Shown here: positions 35,395 through 43,940 of the stretch, piece after piece
Layout: the number at the start of each line of letters is the position of its first letter
Numbering within the stretch: position 1 is the stretch's first letter
NCBI GenBank assembly: GCA_020052415.1
Contig: JAGVPB010000024.1
Coordinates: 36,021 to 100,020 of the forward strand
DNA length: 64,000 nucleotides
Direction: 5' to 3'
Source: Bacteroidales bacterium
Lineage (GTDB): Bacteria > Bacteroidota > Bacteroidia > Bacteroidales > JAADJA01
Translations under genes and position numbers: made by a program
The notes under the pieces: model-generated
The model's input: only the letters and a program-made list of their open reading frames with translations
Databases searched by the model: none
Told to the model about the DNA's origin: nothing

Positions 35395-38337
35395 TTATTG
35401 CACCACAAACCGTTTAACCTTCCCGAAATTATCCGTTCCCAGACGCAATAAATAAACTCCCTTCGGTGCATGCGACATATCGAAATCATAACGGTAATCG
35501 CCATTAATATTAGGAACCCTGTTTTGAATTACCGTTTGCCCCTGAATATTATGCACGGAGACTAACATAGTTTCAGTTATATGTTTGGCGCTGAAACTAA
35601 CTTCAAACCGATTATTTCCGTCATTGATCAGAATAAGCTCATTGGTTTCCTGTGCATTCACGTCAATGCCTATTCCAAGTATAATGTTAACTACATAATC
35701 CTCCGTTTCTCCGAACATCGTTTCTTCGCATGGATCGGAAGGCACACTGGCATTGTAATTGGCTTTTGCCCTCAGAAGATGCTCACCCAGGTTTGCATTG
35801 GCGGGAACCGTGAGAGGCATGGTTTCGGTGTAGGTTCCGGCAACCTGTCCCGGTGCAATTACATAATCATTTACCACAATCTCACTATCCTCAAAAGTGA
35901 AATTATCGTTAAAATCTATCCAAACCTTAATATACACATTACCATAACCCGTTGTGATGGTTAAATCATGCACATCACCCTCTTCCAGATCGGTTGACAT
36001 ATTGGTGTAGTTTCCGTATCCGCCCGGATTGCAACCGGTGAAGTTGCTGATGGTCCCCAACTGGAAATCAAAGATACCCACACCCTGTGTACACAGCAGT
36101 TCGGGCTGGCATAAGCTGTTGATGATGGTGGCGGTAATTGTGTCGTTTGCGGTATTACCATCACCCGGCAACGAAGTGGTGACCTTCAGTTCATGATATC
36201 CGATGACAGAAAGGTCGGCAGTGGCTGTGAAAGTATAATCCAGAGTTGATTCCATCGCAAGAGGGCCGCTTACCTGCTCCGTAACAGGCGTTCCTTCATC
36301 GAGGATAAAGGTCACATCAAAATTTGATTGAGTCAACGCTCCAAAGTTTTCAATGGTCACGGTCACTGTTTCGGTTGAGGATAAATAAGTACCCGAAACC
36401 GGCTCAATAATGGCATTAACCCCGAGGTCGTTCGCAAACAAATGCGAAACCTGTTTGGAAAGTGTATCATTTTCGATGTTTTGATCAGCGGCAAGTATGG
36501 TGCTTGTCCTGATCAGGTATGTTGTTCCCGGAACTGAGAAATCTCCCGGAGTTAAAAAGGTATATTGAACATCCGTGTTGCTTGCCAGGTTTCCTGTAAA
36601 GGTTTCATTTACAACAGCCCCATCGTCTATCTGGTAATTTACCGGAATTGAAACCTGGGCAGCAACTCCATAATTCCTGATGGTGACAGTTACCGGTTCT
36701 GCATTACTGAGAATTCCGTTTACCGGCGCATCAATGCTCACGATTCCCACATCGTTGGCCAGATCGGGAGCCAGTTTAAAAACGCCCACCTGGTCTTTCC
36801 TCGGCCCGCCGTTGAAATATTCTCCGATAGACCAGAATGTGAGGTCATCAACCGGGTCAATGGTCATTTGGGAATAATCGCCATAGCGGTTCGAAGGATC
36901 GGACACCGTTCCTTCAGCAATGCTTTCTTCTTCAATAGTCATGATGTTGAGCGGATCGGTGGAATATCGCCCGGTATATCGCAGCGAAGGAAAATGAGTA
37001 TTGCTTACAATCGTATAAGCCAGGGCTATATTCCCGTTGGCATCCATGCACATATTTCCTGAAAAAGCGCTGTGCCCCTCCGGCTGTGAATACGTTCCCT
37101 CCTGGTAAATTACCCAGGGATCACCATCATTTGTCTGTCTTAATTCGTACCACCGTATCCCGGAATGGTTATCGGCTCCGGTGAGATCCACCACAAAATT
37201 TAATACGGTTGAGTTGTGATCCGAAAACCTGCGGTACTGAGTCATATACATGATTGTGGCCTGCAAGGCATCAATATCAGGACCTGAAGGCTGGGGAAGG
37301 TTCGAAAAAGAACCTCCGTCAAAAAGTCCGTCAAAAGGTGTGGTATTGATGATCTGCGGATTTGAAATCGTGGAATTATCCGGTGTGACCCAATCCACGT
37401 TGATTGTCCAGATTTTCAGATGATCGGTATTGACCCCGTTCCAAACATCATCCTGTAAATACACAACGGGTGCATTGCCTAACGGTGGCATCACGTTTCC
37501 CGTGACATTAAAACCCAGAGGACTGTAAAATCCGCTGGTGACGATAGTAGGTAACGGAAATCCGACCATCTGGGCATCGGGATTACCAACCAGCATTTCG
37601 TCGCGTTCGATGGCAAAAACCACCTCACTGAAACCGGCGCTACCCGAATTTTTATTGGCGGTAATATAATATCCATCCGACCAAAGGGAAAATTTTGGGT
37701 AGTCGGGGAATGAATTTGTTTGGAAAAAATAGGTAAACCAGCCGCTGGTCACGGGATCAGGCCCCTCGCTCACCGCAACAAGGAACCCATTTAGAAAGGT
37801 AAATTCTGTAATAATAAAGCGGTCGGCAATCTGATCGTAAATCACGATGGGGTCGCCTGCCGTTTCGCCCGGGAAAATGGTGGCAAGCGAAGCAGCCGGT
37901 GTGAGCGGATTTCCGAGCTTATCCCAGATTCTGAAGGACGAATTCCAGGCATTTACAAAGTGGTTGGGGCCTACTGCACCTGTTGGATCGGTCGGAGTTG
38001 AATTTGCTGATGCTGCCTGAAAAGTGAAAATCGGGTCTTTACCCTTGATCTTGCTTACTTTGGATTGTTCCTGCCAAAGAGGATCTTTGCCTTTTGGAAA
38101 TCCCTTGCCGGGAACGGCTTTGTTGGCATCCCTGTGTTTGGGATTATATTCCTTACTGATGTTTTCGGCTTCTATAAATTCCCCCGAAGCTATTTGCGAG
38201 GCTATGGATGGTACTTCTATCATGAATTCAGCTTTTGTAATTAGAGTAGCTTTTTGGGATTGCGTTGATTGCTGTCCGGTAATCGTTGAAGCAAGAAAAG
38301 TCAGCAAGGATAGCGCTGATGTAAATTTTATTTTCAT
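35395..38337 (-). CDS. T9SS-exported protein with CARDB and GEVED domains
   Basis: The 980-residue protein has a signal peptide (1-21). A large N-terminal region (~90-510) carries propeller-like segments such as DPTGAVGPNHFVNAWN and NRYGDYSQMTIDP. Two CARDB-type Ig domains follow (~530-740: NDVGIVSIDAPVNG and NDLGVNAIIEPVSG). Next comes a GEVED domain (~775-885: VKIWIDFNDN-like strand, FGETEDYVVNI), then a type A T9SS sorting domain (final ~85 residues, ending RLGTDNFGKVKRFVVQ). GEVED domains accompany secreted peptidases and adhesins. The N-terminal region has no protease motif that I can see, so an adhesin or carbohydrate-binding role is more likely. Confidence 0.85.
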   Translation of the reverse strand: MKIKFTSALSLLTFLASTITGQQSTQSQKATLITKAEFMIEVPSIASQIASGEFIEAENISKEYNPKHRDANKAVPGKGFPKGKDPLWQEQSKVSKIKGKDPIFTFQAASANSTPTDPTGAVGPNHFVNAWNSSFRIWDKLGNPLTPAASLATIFPGETAGDPIVIYDQIADRFIITEFTFLNGFLVAVSEGPDPVTSGWFTYFFQTNSFPDYPKFSLWSDGYYITANKNSGSAGFSEVVFAIERDEMLVGNPDAQMVGFPLPTIVTSGFYSPLGFNVTGNVMPPLGNAPVVYLQDDVWNGVNTDHLKIWTINVDWVTPDNSTISNPQIINTTPFDGLFDGGSFSNLPQPSGPDIDALQATIMYMTQYRRFSDHNSTVLNFVVDLTGADNHSGIRWYELRQTNDGDPWVIYQEGTYSQPEGHSAFSGNMCMDANGNIALAYTIVSNTHFPSLRYTGRYSTDPLNIMTIEEESIAEGTVSDPSNRYGDYSQMTIDPVDDLTFWSIGEYFNGGPRKDQVGVFKLAPDLANDVGIVSIDAPVNGILSNAEPVTVTIRNYGVAAQVSIPVNYQIDDGAVVNETFTGNLASNTDVQYTFLTPGDFSVPGTTYLIRTSTILAADQNIENDTLSKQVSHLFANDLGVNAIIEPVSGTYLSSTETVTVTIENFGALTQSNFDVTFILDEGTPVTEQVSGPLAMESTLDYTFTATADLSVIGYHELKVTTSLPGDGNTANDTITATIINSLCQPELLCTQGVGIFDFQLGTISNFTGCNPGGYGNYTNMSTDLEEGDVHDLTITTGYGNVYIKVWIDFNDNFTFEDSEIVVNDYVIAPGQVAGTYTETMPLTVPANANLGEHLLRAKANYNASVPSDPCEETMFGETEDYVVNIILGIGIDVNAQETNELILINDGNNRFEVSFSAKHITETMLVSVHNIQGQTVIQNRVPNINGDYRYDFDMSHAPKGVYLLRLGTDNFGKVKRFVVQ

Positions 38338-38423
38338 GTGTTTTAGAATTTGATTTATGACAATATTTAACAGCGATTGTAATGCACGGATTTACTATTG
38401 TTAACACTAATTTTACTACGTAC

Positions 38424-39176
38424 TTAACATTTCAGACCGGAAATAGTTTTCAATTTGAAAACTTCTGCCAGTTTTCTGGCCAAAGTGATTTTAACAGGTT
38501 CAATATCCACTTCTTTACCAAGTTCATTTTGTAGCGAAGTAACACCTTTATCGGTGAAGCCGCATGGATTTATGTATCCGTAATATTCAAGGTTGGTGTT
38601 TACATTAAAAGCAAAGCCGTGCATGGTCACCGAGCGGCTGACTTTCACTCCGATGGCACAAATCTTTCTTGTCCTGGCCGGATTATTAATATCCAGCCAC
38701 ACCCCTGTCGCTCCGGGCAAACGTTCACTCTTTATAGAATAGTCAGCAAGGGTAAGGATTATGGCCTCCTCAAGATTATGAACATATTGTCTTACTCCCA
38801 GATTAAACGTCTCAAGGTCGAATATGGGATAACCTACAATTTGTCCGGGGCCGTGATAGGTAATATCTCCTCCCCTGTCGGTTTTGAAAAATGAGGCTCC
38901 CCTGCTTTTCAGAAAATCTTCATTCACCAGCAGGTTGTTGGCTTTGCCGCTCCTGCCAAGTGTGTAAACATGCGGATGTTCGCAGAACAAAAGGTAATTA
39001 TTGATAGCCGATTGTTTATGCAAAGACAGACCGGTGTTTTTTTGTTTGACCTCCTGAATCTCCCGGTTCAGCTTACGCTGGTAATCCCAGGCTTCCGGAT
39101 AACCGATCAATCCCAAATCCTTATAAATGACGTTTTTAATCACTTCCGTATAATTTATTCTTTTCTGAATTTGCAA
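38424..39176 (-). CDS. lipB: Octanoyltransferase LipB
   Basis: The 250-residue protein carries the LipB motifs: EHPHVYTLGRSGKANNLL, the RGGDITYHGPGQIVGYPIFDL block, and the catalytic-Cys region near CAIGVKVSRSVTMHGFAFNV with NPCGFTDKGVTSL. It transfers octanoate from acyl-carrier protein to lipoyl domains of 2-oxoacid dehydrogenases and GcvH. The N-terminal ~15 residues are unusual in being basic, but the ATG at 39176 is the only suitable start. It is preceded by its own promoter box. Confidence 0.95.
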   Translation of the reverse strand: MQIQKRINYTEVIKNVIYKDLGLIGYPEAWDYQRKLNREIQEVKQKNTGLSLHKQSAINNYLLFCEHPHVYTLGRSGKANNLLVNEDFLKSRGASFFKTDRGGDITYHGPGQIVGYPIFDLETFNLGVRQYVHNLEEAIILTLADYSIKSERLPGATGVWLDINNPARTRKICAIGVKVSRSVTMHGFAFNVNTNLEYYGYINPCGFTDKGVTSLQNELGKEVDIEPVKITLARKLAEVFKLKTISGLKC

Positions 39177-39226
39177 TGCAATTGATCTTTATTTTCGATA
39201 TAATTCCATTGCAAACTTCAAAAAAG

Positions 39227-39234
39227 CAAAGTTA
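39227..39234 (-). promoter_or_regulatory. -7 box upstream of lipB
   Basis: TAACTTTG on the minus strand matches TAnnTTTG. It predicts a leader of about 45 nt before the lipB ATG. The same octamer stands in front of the DUF4199 gene at 63.7 kb. Confidence 0.5.
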
Positions 39235-39279
39235 GTATTTCGATTATACCATAAACCGATAAAACCGTACATTAAGCAA

Positions 39280-39400
39280 ACTGGAATAAGGGTATAAAGG
39301 TATAGGGGGATATGGGAAATACGGATGGGCAAGCCCTTATATCCCTTATATCCTTTATTTCCTTTATTTCCTTATTTTTCATTTTGATATAATTTATCAC
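39280..39400. repeat. Palindromic word-repeat (AAGGGTATA / TATCCCTTA)
   Basis: The left arm consists of GGAATAAGGGTATAAAGG, TATAGGGGATATGGG and AAATA. The right arm answers with CCCTTATATCCCTTATATCC and TTTATTTCC repeated. The turn is near 39325-39340 (ATGGGCAAG). Together they would fold into a long imperfect hairpin. No coding potential. Confidence 0.55.
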
Positions 39401-39491
39401 TGGTGCAATATAAATCCCGTCACTGTTGCATTTATATAATAACCATTATTAATGCGAATTCAGGGTCGAATTTATAATTAATCAATTTTTA

Positions 39492-39587
39492 GCCACTAAA
39501 ACACGAAAGCTCAAAGCTTCACAAAGAAAGTGGTAGCATTTACTTAATTGTACTTAGTGAATCTTCGTGCCTTAGAGACTTTGTGGC
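39492..39587. repeat. CACTAAG-type palindromic repeat
   Basis: The left arm GCCACTAAAACACGAAAGC with CACAAAG and the right arm CTTAGTGAATCTTCGTGCC with CTTTGTGGC pair imperfectly over ~95 bp. The same words form the unit nested in the MITE at 25.8-25.9 kb. Confidence 0.6.
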
Positions 39588-39654
39588 AAGTTTATGTTAA
39601 CTCTTGATTTGCATTATTAACTAAATAAAATGTATCAACATGGAACGCTGTACT

Positions 39655-39720
39655 CAAAACTTTTTACTTTTTACTTTTTACTTTAAACTTTTATCTTTTT
39701 ACTTTTATCTTTTTTCTTCC
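39655..39720. repeat. ACTTTTT/ATCTTTT word repeat upstream of the sigma factor gene
   Basis: A pyrimidine-rich run of CTTTTTA, CTTTTAT and CTTTAAA words ends 55 bp before the ECF sigma start. It occupies the place where the promoter would be expected, and no TAnnTTTG box is visible between it and the gene. Confidence 0.5.
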
Positions 39721-39773
39721 CTCCCTGTAACATTCATTTTTTTTTGAGGTCTTAGGATTAAACATTTTACGAA

Positions 39774-40367
39774 TTGGAAGCTGCCAATAAAAATATCCAC
39801 CAGGAATTAATTGACAAATGCCGTGAAAACGACAGGAAGGCGCAGCTTGAAATTTATAAACTCTACTACAAACCGATGTATAACACGAGCCTCAGAATAT
39901 TGAACCACGAAGCAGAAGCGGAAGATGTGATGCAGGAATCCTTCCTCGATGCATTCCGAAAAATCAATGATTACAAGGGTGAGGGCAGCTTTGGTGGCTG
40001 GCTCAAACGGATTGTGGTGAATAATTCACTGGATATTATCAGGAAAAGAAAAGAAGTCCTGCCTCTTGAAGACAGCTATTATCAAAAGGCCGACACTACC
40101 GCAGCTCTTGATGATTCAATAGCTGCAACTGCCGCCGAAAATGTTGAATACCGTGTAGAGGAGATCAAAAAAGCAATTCCATTACTGGCTGAAGAACACA
40201 GGGTAATCCTCTCCCTCTTCCTTTTCGAAGGTTATGACCATGATGAAATTGCACAAATACTGAAAATAACGAACAATGCTTCGCGAACCCGTTTTTCGAG
40301 GGCTAAAGCGAAGCTGCTAAAAATATTGTCGGATCAGCGTTCGATAAAAATGTTTCATCCGAATTAA
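39774..40367 (+). CDS. ECF RNA polymerase sigma factor
   Basis: The 197-residue protein has region 2 (IYKLYYKPMYNTSLRIL, EAEDVMQESFLDAFRKI) and region 4 (LAEEHRVILSLFLFEGYDHDEIAQIL, then NASRTRFSRAKAKLLKIL) of extracytoplasmic-function sigma factors. The start is taken as TTG (39774), which gives a family-like N terminus; no ATG fits. The following gene (11-bp gap) encodes a one-helix membrane protein that probably acts as its anti-sigma factor, followed by two secreted putative envelope proteins. So the operon is likely an envelope-stress or surface-signal regulon that includes its own sigma factor. Confidence 0.93.
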   Translation: MEAANKNIHQELIDKCRENDRKAQLEIYKLYYKPMYNTSLRILNHEAEAEDVMQESFLDAFRKINDYKGEGSFGGWLKRIVVNNSLDIIRKRKEVLPLEDSYYQKADTTAALDDSIAATAAENVEYRVEEIKKAIPLLAEEHRVILSLFLFEGYDHDEIAQILKITNNASRTRFSRAKAKLLKILSDQRSIKMFHPN

Positions 40368-40378
40368 AAAATATACAA

Positions 40379-40918
40379 ATGCCAACAATAGACGACATCA
40401 TCAAAAAAAACCGTGAAGCTTTCAGCGACAGTGAGCCTGAAGCCGGCCACATCGAAAGGTTCCGGGATAAACTTGAAACTCTTGAACCTGCCAAGGAAGG
40501 TTGGTTTCAACGTTATAACATCGTCCTGAAAATCGCTGCGGCTATCGTAGTTTTTATTGGAATCACCTCTATCATTTATACCGATTCTTTTTCCATCATG
40601 AGAAATTCCCTGACAGCAAAATTTTTCAATACCAAAATACCCCAGGAACTGGCGGAAGTAATGCAATATTATAATGTGATCACCGATAAAAAAATGGTTC
40701 AGATCGGCCAGCTTGCCGTTTCGGAAGACGAGGCGAAAAGAGTTAAGGAAAAAGCTGACATCGAACTGAAGAGCCTGGATGAGAGCAAAAACGAGCTTGA
40801 AAAAGAATATGCTAAAAATCCGGGCAGTGAACGAATACTGAATGCCCTGATGCTCAACCAAAGGAAAAGAGCTGAAATTCTGGATAAGATATTAACTACA
40901 ATGAAGCAGATAAATTAA
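40379..40918 (+). CDS. Putative anti-sigma factor, single transmembrane helix
   Basis: The 179-residue protein has a cytoplasmic N-terminal part (~1-50) with HIERFRDKLETL, one transmembrane helix (~55-73: IVLKIAAAIVVFIGITSII) and a helical, highly charged C-terminal region (~95-179) predicted to be periplasmic and coiled-coil. The arrangement directly after an ECF sigma gene is the usual place for the membrane anti-sigma factor. No zinc-binding anti-sigma motif (HxxxCxxC) is present, so the assignment rests on context and topology. Confidence 0.65.
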   Translation: MPTIDDIIKKNREAFSDSEPEAGHIERFRDKLETLEPAKEGWFQRYNIVLKIAAAIVVFIGITSIIYTDSFSIMRNSLTAKFFNTKIPQELAEVMQYYNVITDKKMVQIGQLAVSEDEAKRVKEKADIELKSLDESKNELEKEYAKNPGSERILNALMLNQRKRAEILDKILTTMKQIN

Positions 40919-40930
40919 AAATATAATATT

Positions 40931-41986
40931 ATGAAAACACTAAACCGGAGTCTTTTAATTGGAGCGCTGACTGTACTGATTAGTACCCAACTTTCAGCAA
41001 CGGATGAATTTACAAAAAAGATCAGCAAAACTTTTGATGTAAATAAAGATGCGACACTGTCGGTGAAAAATAAATTCGGCAAAGTGCATTGTGAGAACTG
41101 GGACAACAACACTGTTTCAATCGAAGTGACCATAACAGTTCAGGCTGCTAATGAGGAAAAGGCAAAAAAATATTTTGATCAGGTTAGCATTGATTTTACG
41201 GGCAGCAGCAGCCTTGTCAGTGCAGTCACATCTATGGACAACGATATGTTTGGCCATAACAATTGCGAAATCAGCATTAATTACATGATCAATATGCCAA
41301 AGACAATCAATGTGGAGATAACTAATAAGTTCGGGGATATTATTATTGCCGAAGTCGGCGGGTCAGCGAGAATTGATCTGGGTTACGGATCGGTGAATGC
41401 CAAAAGGTTGAATGGTAATACAAATAATCTTGATATCCAGTTCAGCGAAGGTTATATCGGCTATGTGAAAAGTGCGACTATTGATGTTAAATATTCCGAG
41501 CTTACCATATGCGAGGCGAATGACATGACAGGCGAATCAAAGTTTTCAGAGCTTGAGATCGGAAAAATAGATATCCTTACACTCGAGTCGGGCTATGACG
41601 ATGATTTCATCGAATCGGTACGCAATCTGGATGTGGAGGCCGACTTTTCGGATGTGGAAGTTCGCCTTTTGACTGAAACCCTTACCGCCAGTTTTGATTA
41701 TGGGGGTTTGAAAGTTAAGGAAGTGGGAAGAAATTTCAAATTGATTGATATTACCAACAGTTTTTCCGAAGCAAATATCGGCTTCAATCCTGAAGCGAGT
41801 TTCCGGCTGAATGCTACCGTTAAAATGGGTGATCTGTCGTACCCTTCAACCAATGCAAAGGTTACCGTCACTGAACTATCATATACCTCCAATAAATATG
41901 AAGGTGTGATCGGGAGTAATTCCGATACCGGCTCAAAGGTAATGATTGACTCAGGAAATTCGGGGGTTACGTTGTATTACCGGTAA
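40931..41986 (+). CDS. Exported DUF4097-type beta-solenoid-like protein
   Basis: The 351-residue protein has a signal peptide (1-24, ending STQLSA). The mature protein has a repetitive beta pattern (VKNKFGKVHCENWDNNTVSIEVTI, VEITNKFGDIIIAEVGGSARIDLGYGSVNAKRL), as in DUF4097/adhesin-like domains that fold into a beta-helix. There is no T9SS sorting domain or lipobox, so it is likely periplasmic. It is third in the sigma-factor operon (12-bp gap) and may be the envelope component whose state is sensed, or a target of the regulon. Confidence 0.78.
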   Translation: MKTLNRSLLIGALTVLISTQLSATDEFTKKISKTFDVNKDATLSVKNKFGKVHCENWDNNTVSIEVTITVQAANEEKAKKYFDQVSIDFTGSSSLVSAVTSMDNDMFGHNNCEISINYMINMPKTINVEITNKFGDIIIAEVGGSARIDLGYGSVNAKRLNGNTNNLDIQFSEGYIGYVKSATIDVKYSELTICEANDMTGESKFSELEIGKIDILTLESGYDDDFIESVRNLDVEADFSDVEVRLLTETLTASFDYGGLKVKEVGRNFKLIDITNSFSEANIGFNPEASFRLNATVKMGDLSYPSTNAKVTVTELSYTSNKYEGVIGSNSDTGSKVMIDSGNSGVTLYYR

Positions 41987-41997
41987 GAAGAATATAG

Positions 41998-42136
41998 AAT
42001 TGACTAAAATTTTGATTGACTAAATTGCCAAGATTTAGAATATTCAAAACACTTAAATTATAATGATGTTCTTTTGTACATTCCAAAATAAATTTAGTCA
42101 CTCATTTTAGTCATTTTAGTCAATTTAGTCAATTTT
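41998..42136. repeat. Palindromic TTTAGTCAA word repeat
   Basis: The left arm has ATTGACTAAAATTTTGATTG followed by ACTAAATT. The right arm is TTTAGTCACTCATTTTAGTC followed by ATTTTAGTCAATTTAGTCAA. A nearly identical left arm and similar right arm occur at 48774-48922. It starts 12 bp after the DUF4097 gene stop and lies before the GIN-domain gene. It may form a hairpin in the operon mRNA. Confidence 0.6.
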
Positions 42137-42160
42137 TTTAAACATAAAACAATCAACATC

Positions 42161-42895
42161 ATGAAAACATCAAAAATCAGACAAATTGCAGGATTTGCGA
42201 TAATCCTGACTTTATTGTTCACCTTAAATTCAGGTTGCTCGTATGCTTTTAACGGCATAAAAGGCAACGGCAATGTGGTTAAACAGACCAGAGAATTATC
42301 GTCCTTCACTGCCCTTGAAGTCGGTGGGGCCTTTCATATAGTTCTAAAGCAGGGTGATAAAGAATCAGTTGTTGTGGAGGCAGATGAAAACCTTATTGAA
42401 TTTATCGTTACCGAGGTCCGCGGAAAATCGCTTGTGATCAAAACCAGTGAGGAAATCCACGATTCAAAAGTGCTGAACATTTATCTTACCTTTAAAACCC
42501 TTGATGAAATGGAGGTTAGCGGGGCATGCAAACTCTCAAGTGAAGACAAGCTTTCTTTTTCAGAACTTGAACTTGAATGCAGCGGAGCATCGGATATAAT
42601 TCTGAAAATGACTGCCACCGATCTCAACCTTGATTTAAGCGGAGCCAGCCAGATCAATCTTTTCGGCAGCGCCAATACCGTTAATCTTGACCTTTCCGGC
42701 GCTTCCGACCTGGAAGCTTTTGAACTGGAAGTTGATAAATACAGTGCAGATATAAGCGGCGCATCATCTGCTGAGATTTTCGTAAGGACCGAGCTGACCT
42801 CTGATGTTTCAGGAGCTGCAAGCTTGAAATACAAAGGTGATCCCTCAACCGCCACAAATGACGTATCAGGCGCAGCCAGTGTGAAGAAGTATTAG
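42161..42895 (+). CDS. Lipoprotein with head GIN domain (DUF2807)
   Basis: The 244-residue protein has a lipoprotein signal with lipobox LNSGC (Cys ~26). It has a DUF2807 'head GIN' domain: GNGNVVKQTRELSSFTALEV, then short repeated beta-turns LDLSGASQINLFGSAN, LDLSGASDLEAF and DVSGAASLKY, each with SGAS/SGAA. These repeats form a right-handed beta-helix in related structures. It is probably in the outer membrane or periplasm. It is fourth gene of the sigma operon, separated by 174 bp of palindromic word repeat. Function is unknown; a structural or adhesive role is inferred. Confidence 0.85.
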   Translation: MKTSKIRQIAGFAIILTLLFTLNSGCSYAFNGIKGNGNVVKQTRELSSFTALEVGGAFHIVLKQGDKESVVVEADENLIEFIVTEVRGKSLVIKTSEEIHDSKVLNIYLTFKTLDEMEVSGACKLSSEDKLSFSELELECSGASDIILKMTATDLNLDLSGASQINLFGSANTVNLDLSGASDLEAFELEVDKYSADISGASSAEIFVRTELTSDVSGAASLKYKGDPSTATNDVSGAASVKKY

Positions 42896-42897
42896 GA

Positions 42898-43190
42898 ATG
42901 CGGGGAGCAGGGAGCAGGGAGCCGGGAGCGTGGGGCATGGAGCGTGGAGTTTGGAGCCGGGAGTGAGTTACGAAGATTGGGTTATGCCAACTGCTGACTG
43001 CCTACTGTCCATTTCCCTTATTTCCCTTATTTCCTTATTTCCCCTATTTCCCCCATTTCCTTTTGCATGGAGCATGGAGCGTGGAGCCGTGTGTGAGACA
43101 TGAAGATTGGGTTATGCCGACTGCCCATTTCCCTTATTCCCCCTATTTCCCCTATACCCTTATTACCTTTATATTTCCTCATTTACTGAC
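42898..43190 (+). repeat. Two tandem copies of the modular word-repeat element
   Basis: Copy 1 (42898-~43063) and copy 2 (~43064-43190) each have three modules in the same order. First comes a GGAGC run (GGAGCAGGGAGC; GCATGGAGCATGGAGCGTGG), then a linker with GAAGATTGGGTTATGCC followed by [AG]ACTGC, then a CATTTCCCTTATTTCCC run. The first copy starts 2 bp after the GIN-domain gene stop. Elements at 11.9 kb and 4.5 kb (minus strand) share the order and linker words. Confidence 0.7.
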
Positions 43191-43192
43191 TT

Positions 43193-43903
43193 TTAGTCAC
43201 CGGTTGAGTTAAATACCCTGAATCCAACACGGACTCCAAATCTTAACGAAGGATAAATTTTTGTTTCATTGGTTTTTTCGTTGAGCAAAGGCTCAGGACT
43301 GACACTGGAATAACCTTCATCGAGCAGGATTCTTTGTTCAAATGCCAATTGAAATCCGGGACCAACAAACCATTCGACAGGAATATCCCAATCCGAACTG
43401 TCGCAGCGCCTGTAAACAAATATAAGGTGGAGGCCAATTACTTCACTCTTGAATGAGCGTAGTTGCCTGTAAGAATAACTGCTTCCGCCAGAACCTTCAT
43501 GAAAGCATTTGTTATTGTACGACATGTTCTTATATATAAGCTCCGGTTTCAACAAGGTTTGTGAAATATTTAAGTCGTTTTGTGAAAGAATAAAAGCGCT
43601 TCCGAACCTGACAACCGGGCCTTTGGATGCAAGAATGTAATCCGAAATGTATTCTATTTTAAATTGCTGAATCTCATTAGGCGACCACCAGAAGCCGTAA
43701 TGTGCTGCATATAATTGCAATATGAACTTATCATTCACCGAAAAATCAATGCAGCCTCCCTTTTCACCTATTACCCACATAAAGGGTTCGATGCCCAGAT
43801 ACATTGATTTATTATTGCTCCCGGATTCCTGAGCCGGTAACTTTAAAGAACCAATCAAAAGAAACAGGATGAAAAGGCTATTTTTCAAATTTCGATGGTT
43901 CAC
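43193..43903 (-). CDS. Exported protein of unknown function, possibly beta-barrel
   Basis: The 236-residue protein has a signal peptide (1-25, ending KLPAQE). The mature part has alternating aromatic strands (KFILQLYAAHYGFWW, LIFVYRRCD, EWFVGPGFQLAFEQ, SLRFGVRVGFRVF) that suggest a small outer-membrane beta-barrel. The C-terminal residues (FNSTGD) are not the usual terminal Phe strand, so the barrel ending is uncertain. I do not recognise a family. Its stop is 2 bp from the end of the word-repeat block. Confidence 0.6.
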   Translation of the reverse strand: MNHRNLKNSLFILFLLIGSLKLPAQESGSNNKSMYLGIEPFMWVIGEKGGCIDFSVNDKFILQLYAAHYGFWWSPNEIQQFKIEYISDYILASKGPVVRFGSAFILSQNDLNISQTLLKPELIYKNMSYNNKCFHEGSGGSSYSYRQLRSFKSEVIGLHLIFVYRRCDSSDWDIPVEWFVGPGFQLAFEQRILLDEGYSSVSPEPLLNEKTNETKIYPSLRFGVRVGFRVFNSTGD

Positions 43904-43940
43904 TTTTTATTATATTTTCAAATTTTATTTTGGATTTCTA

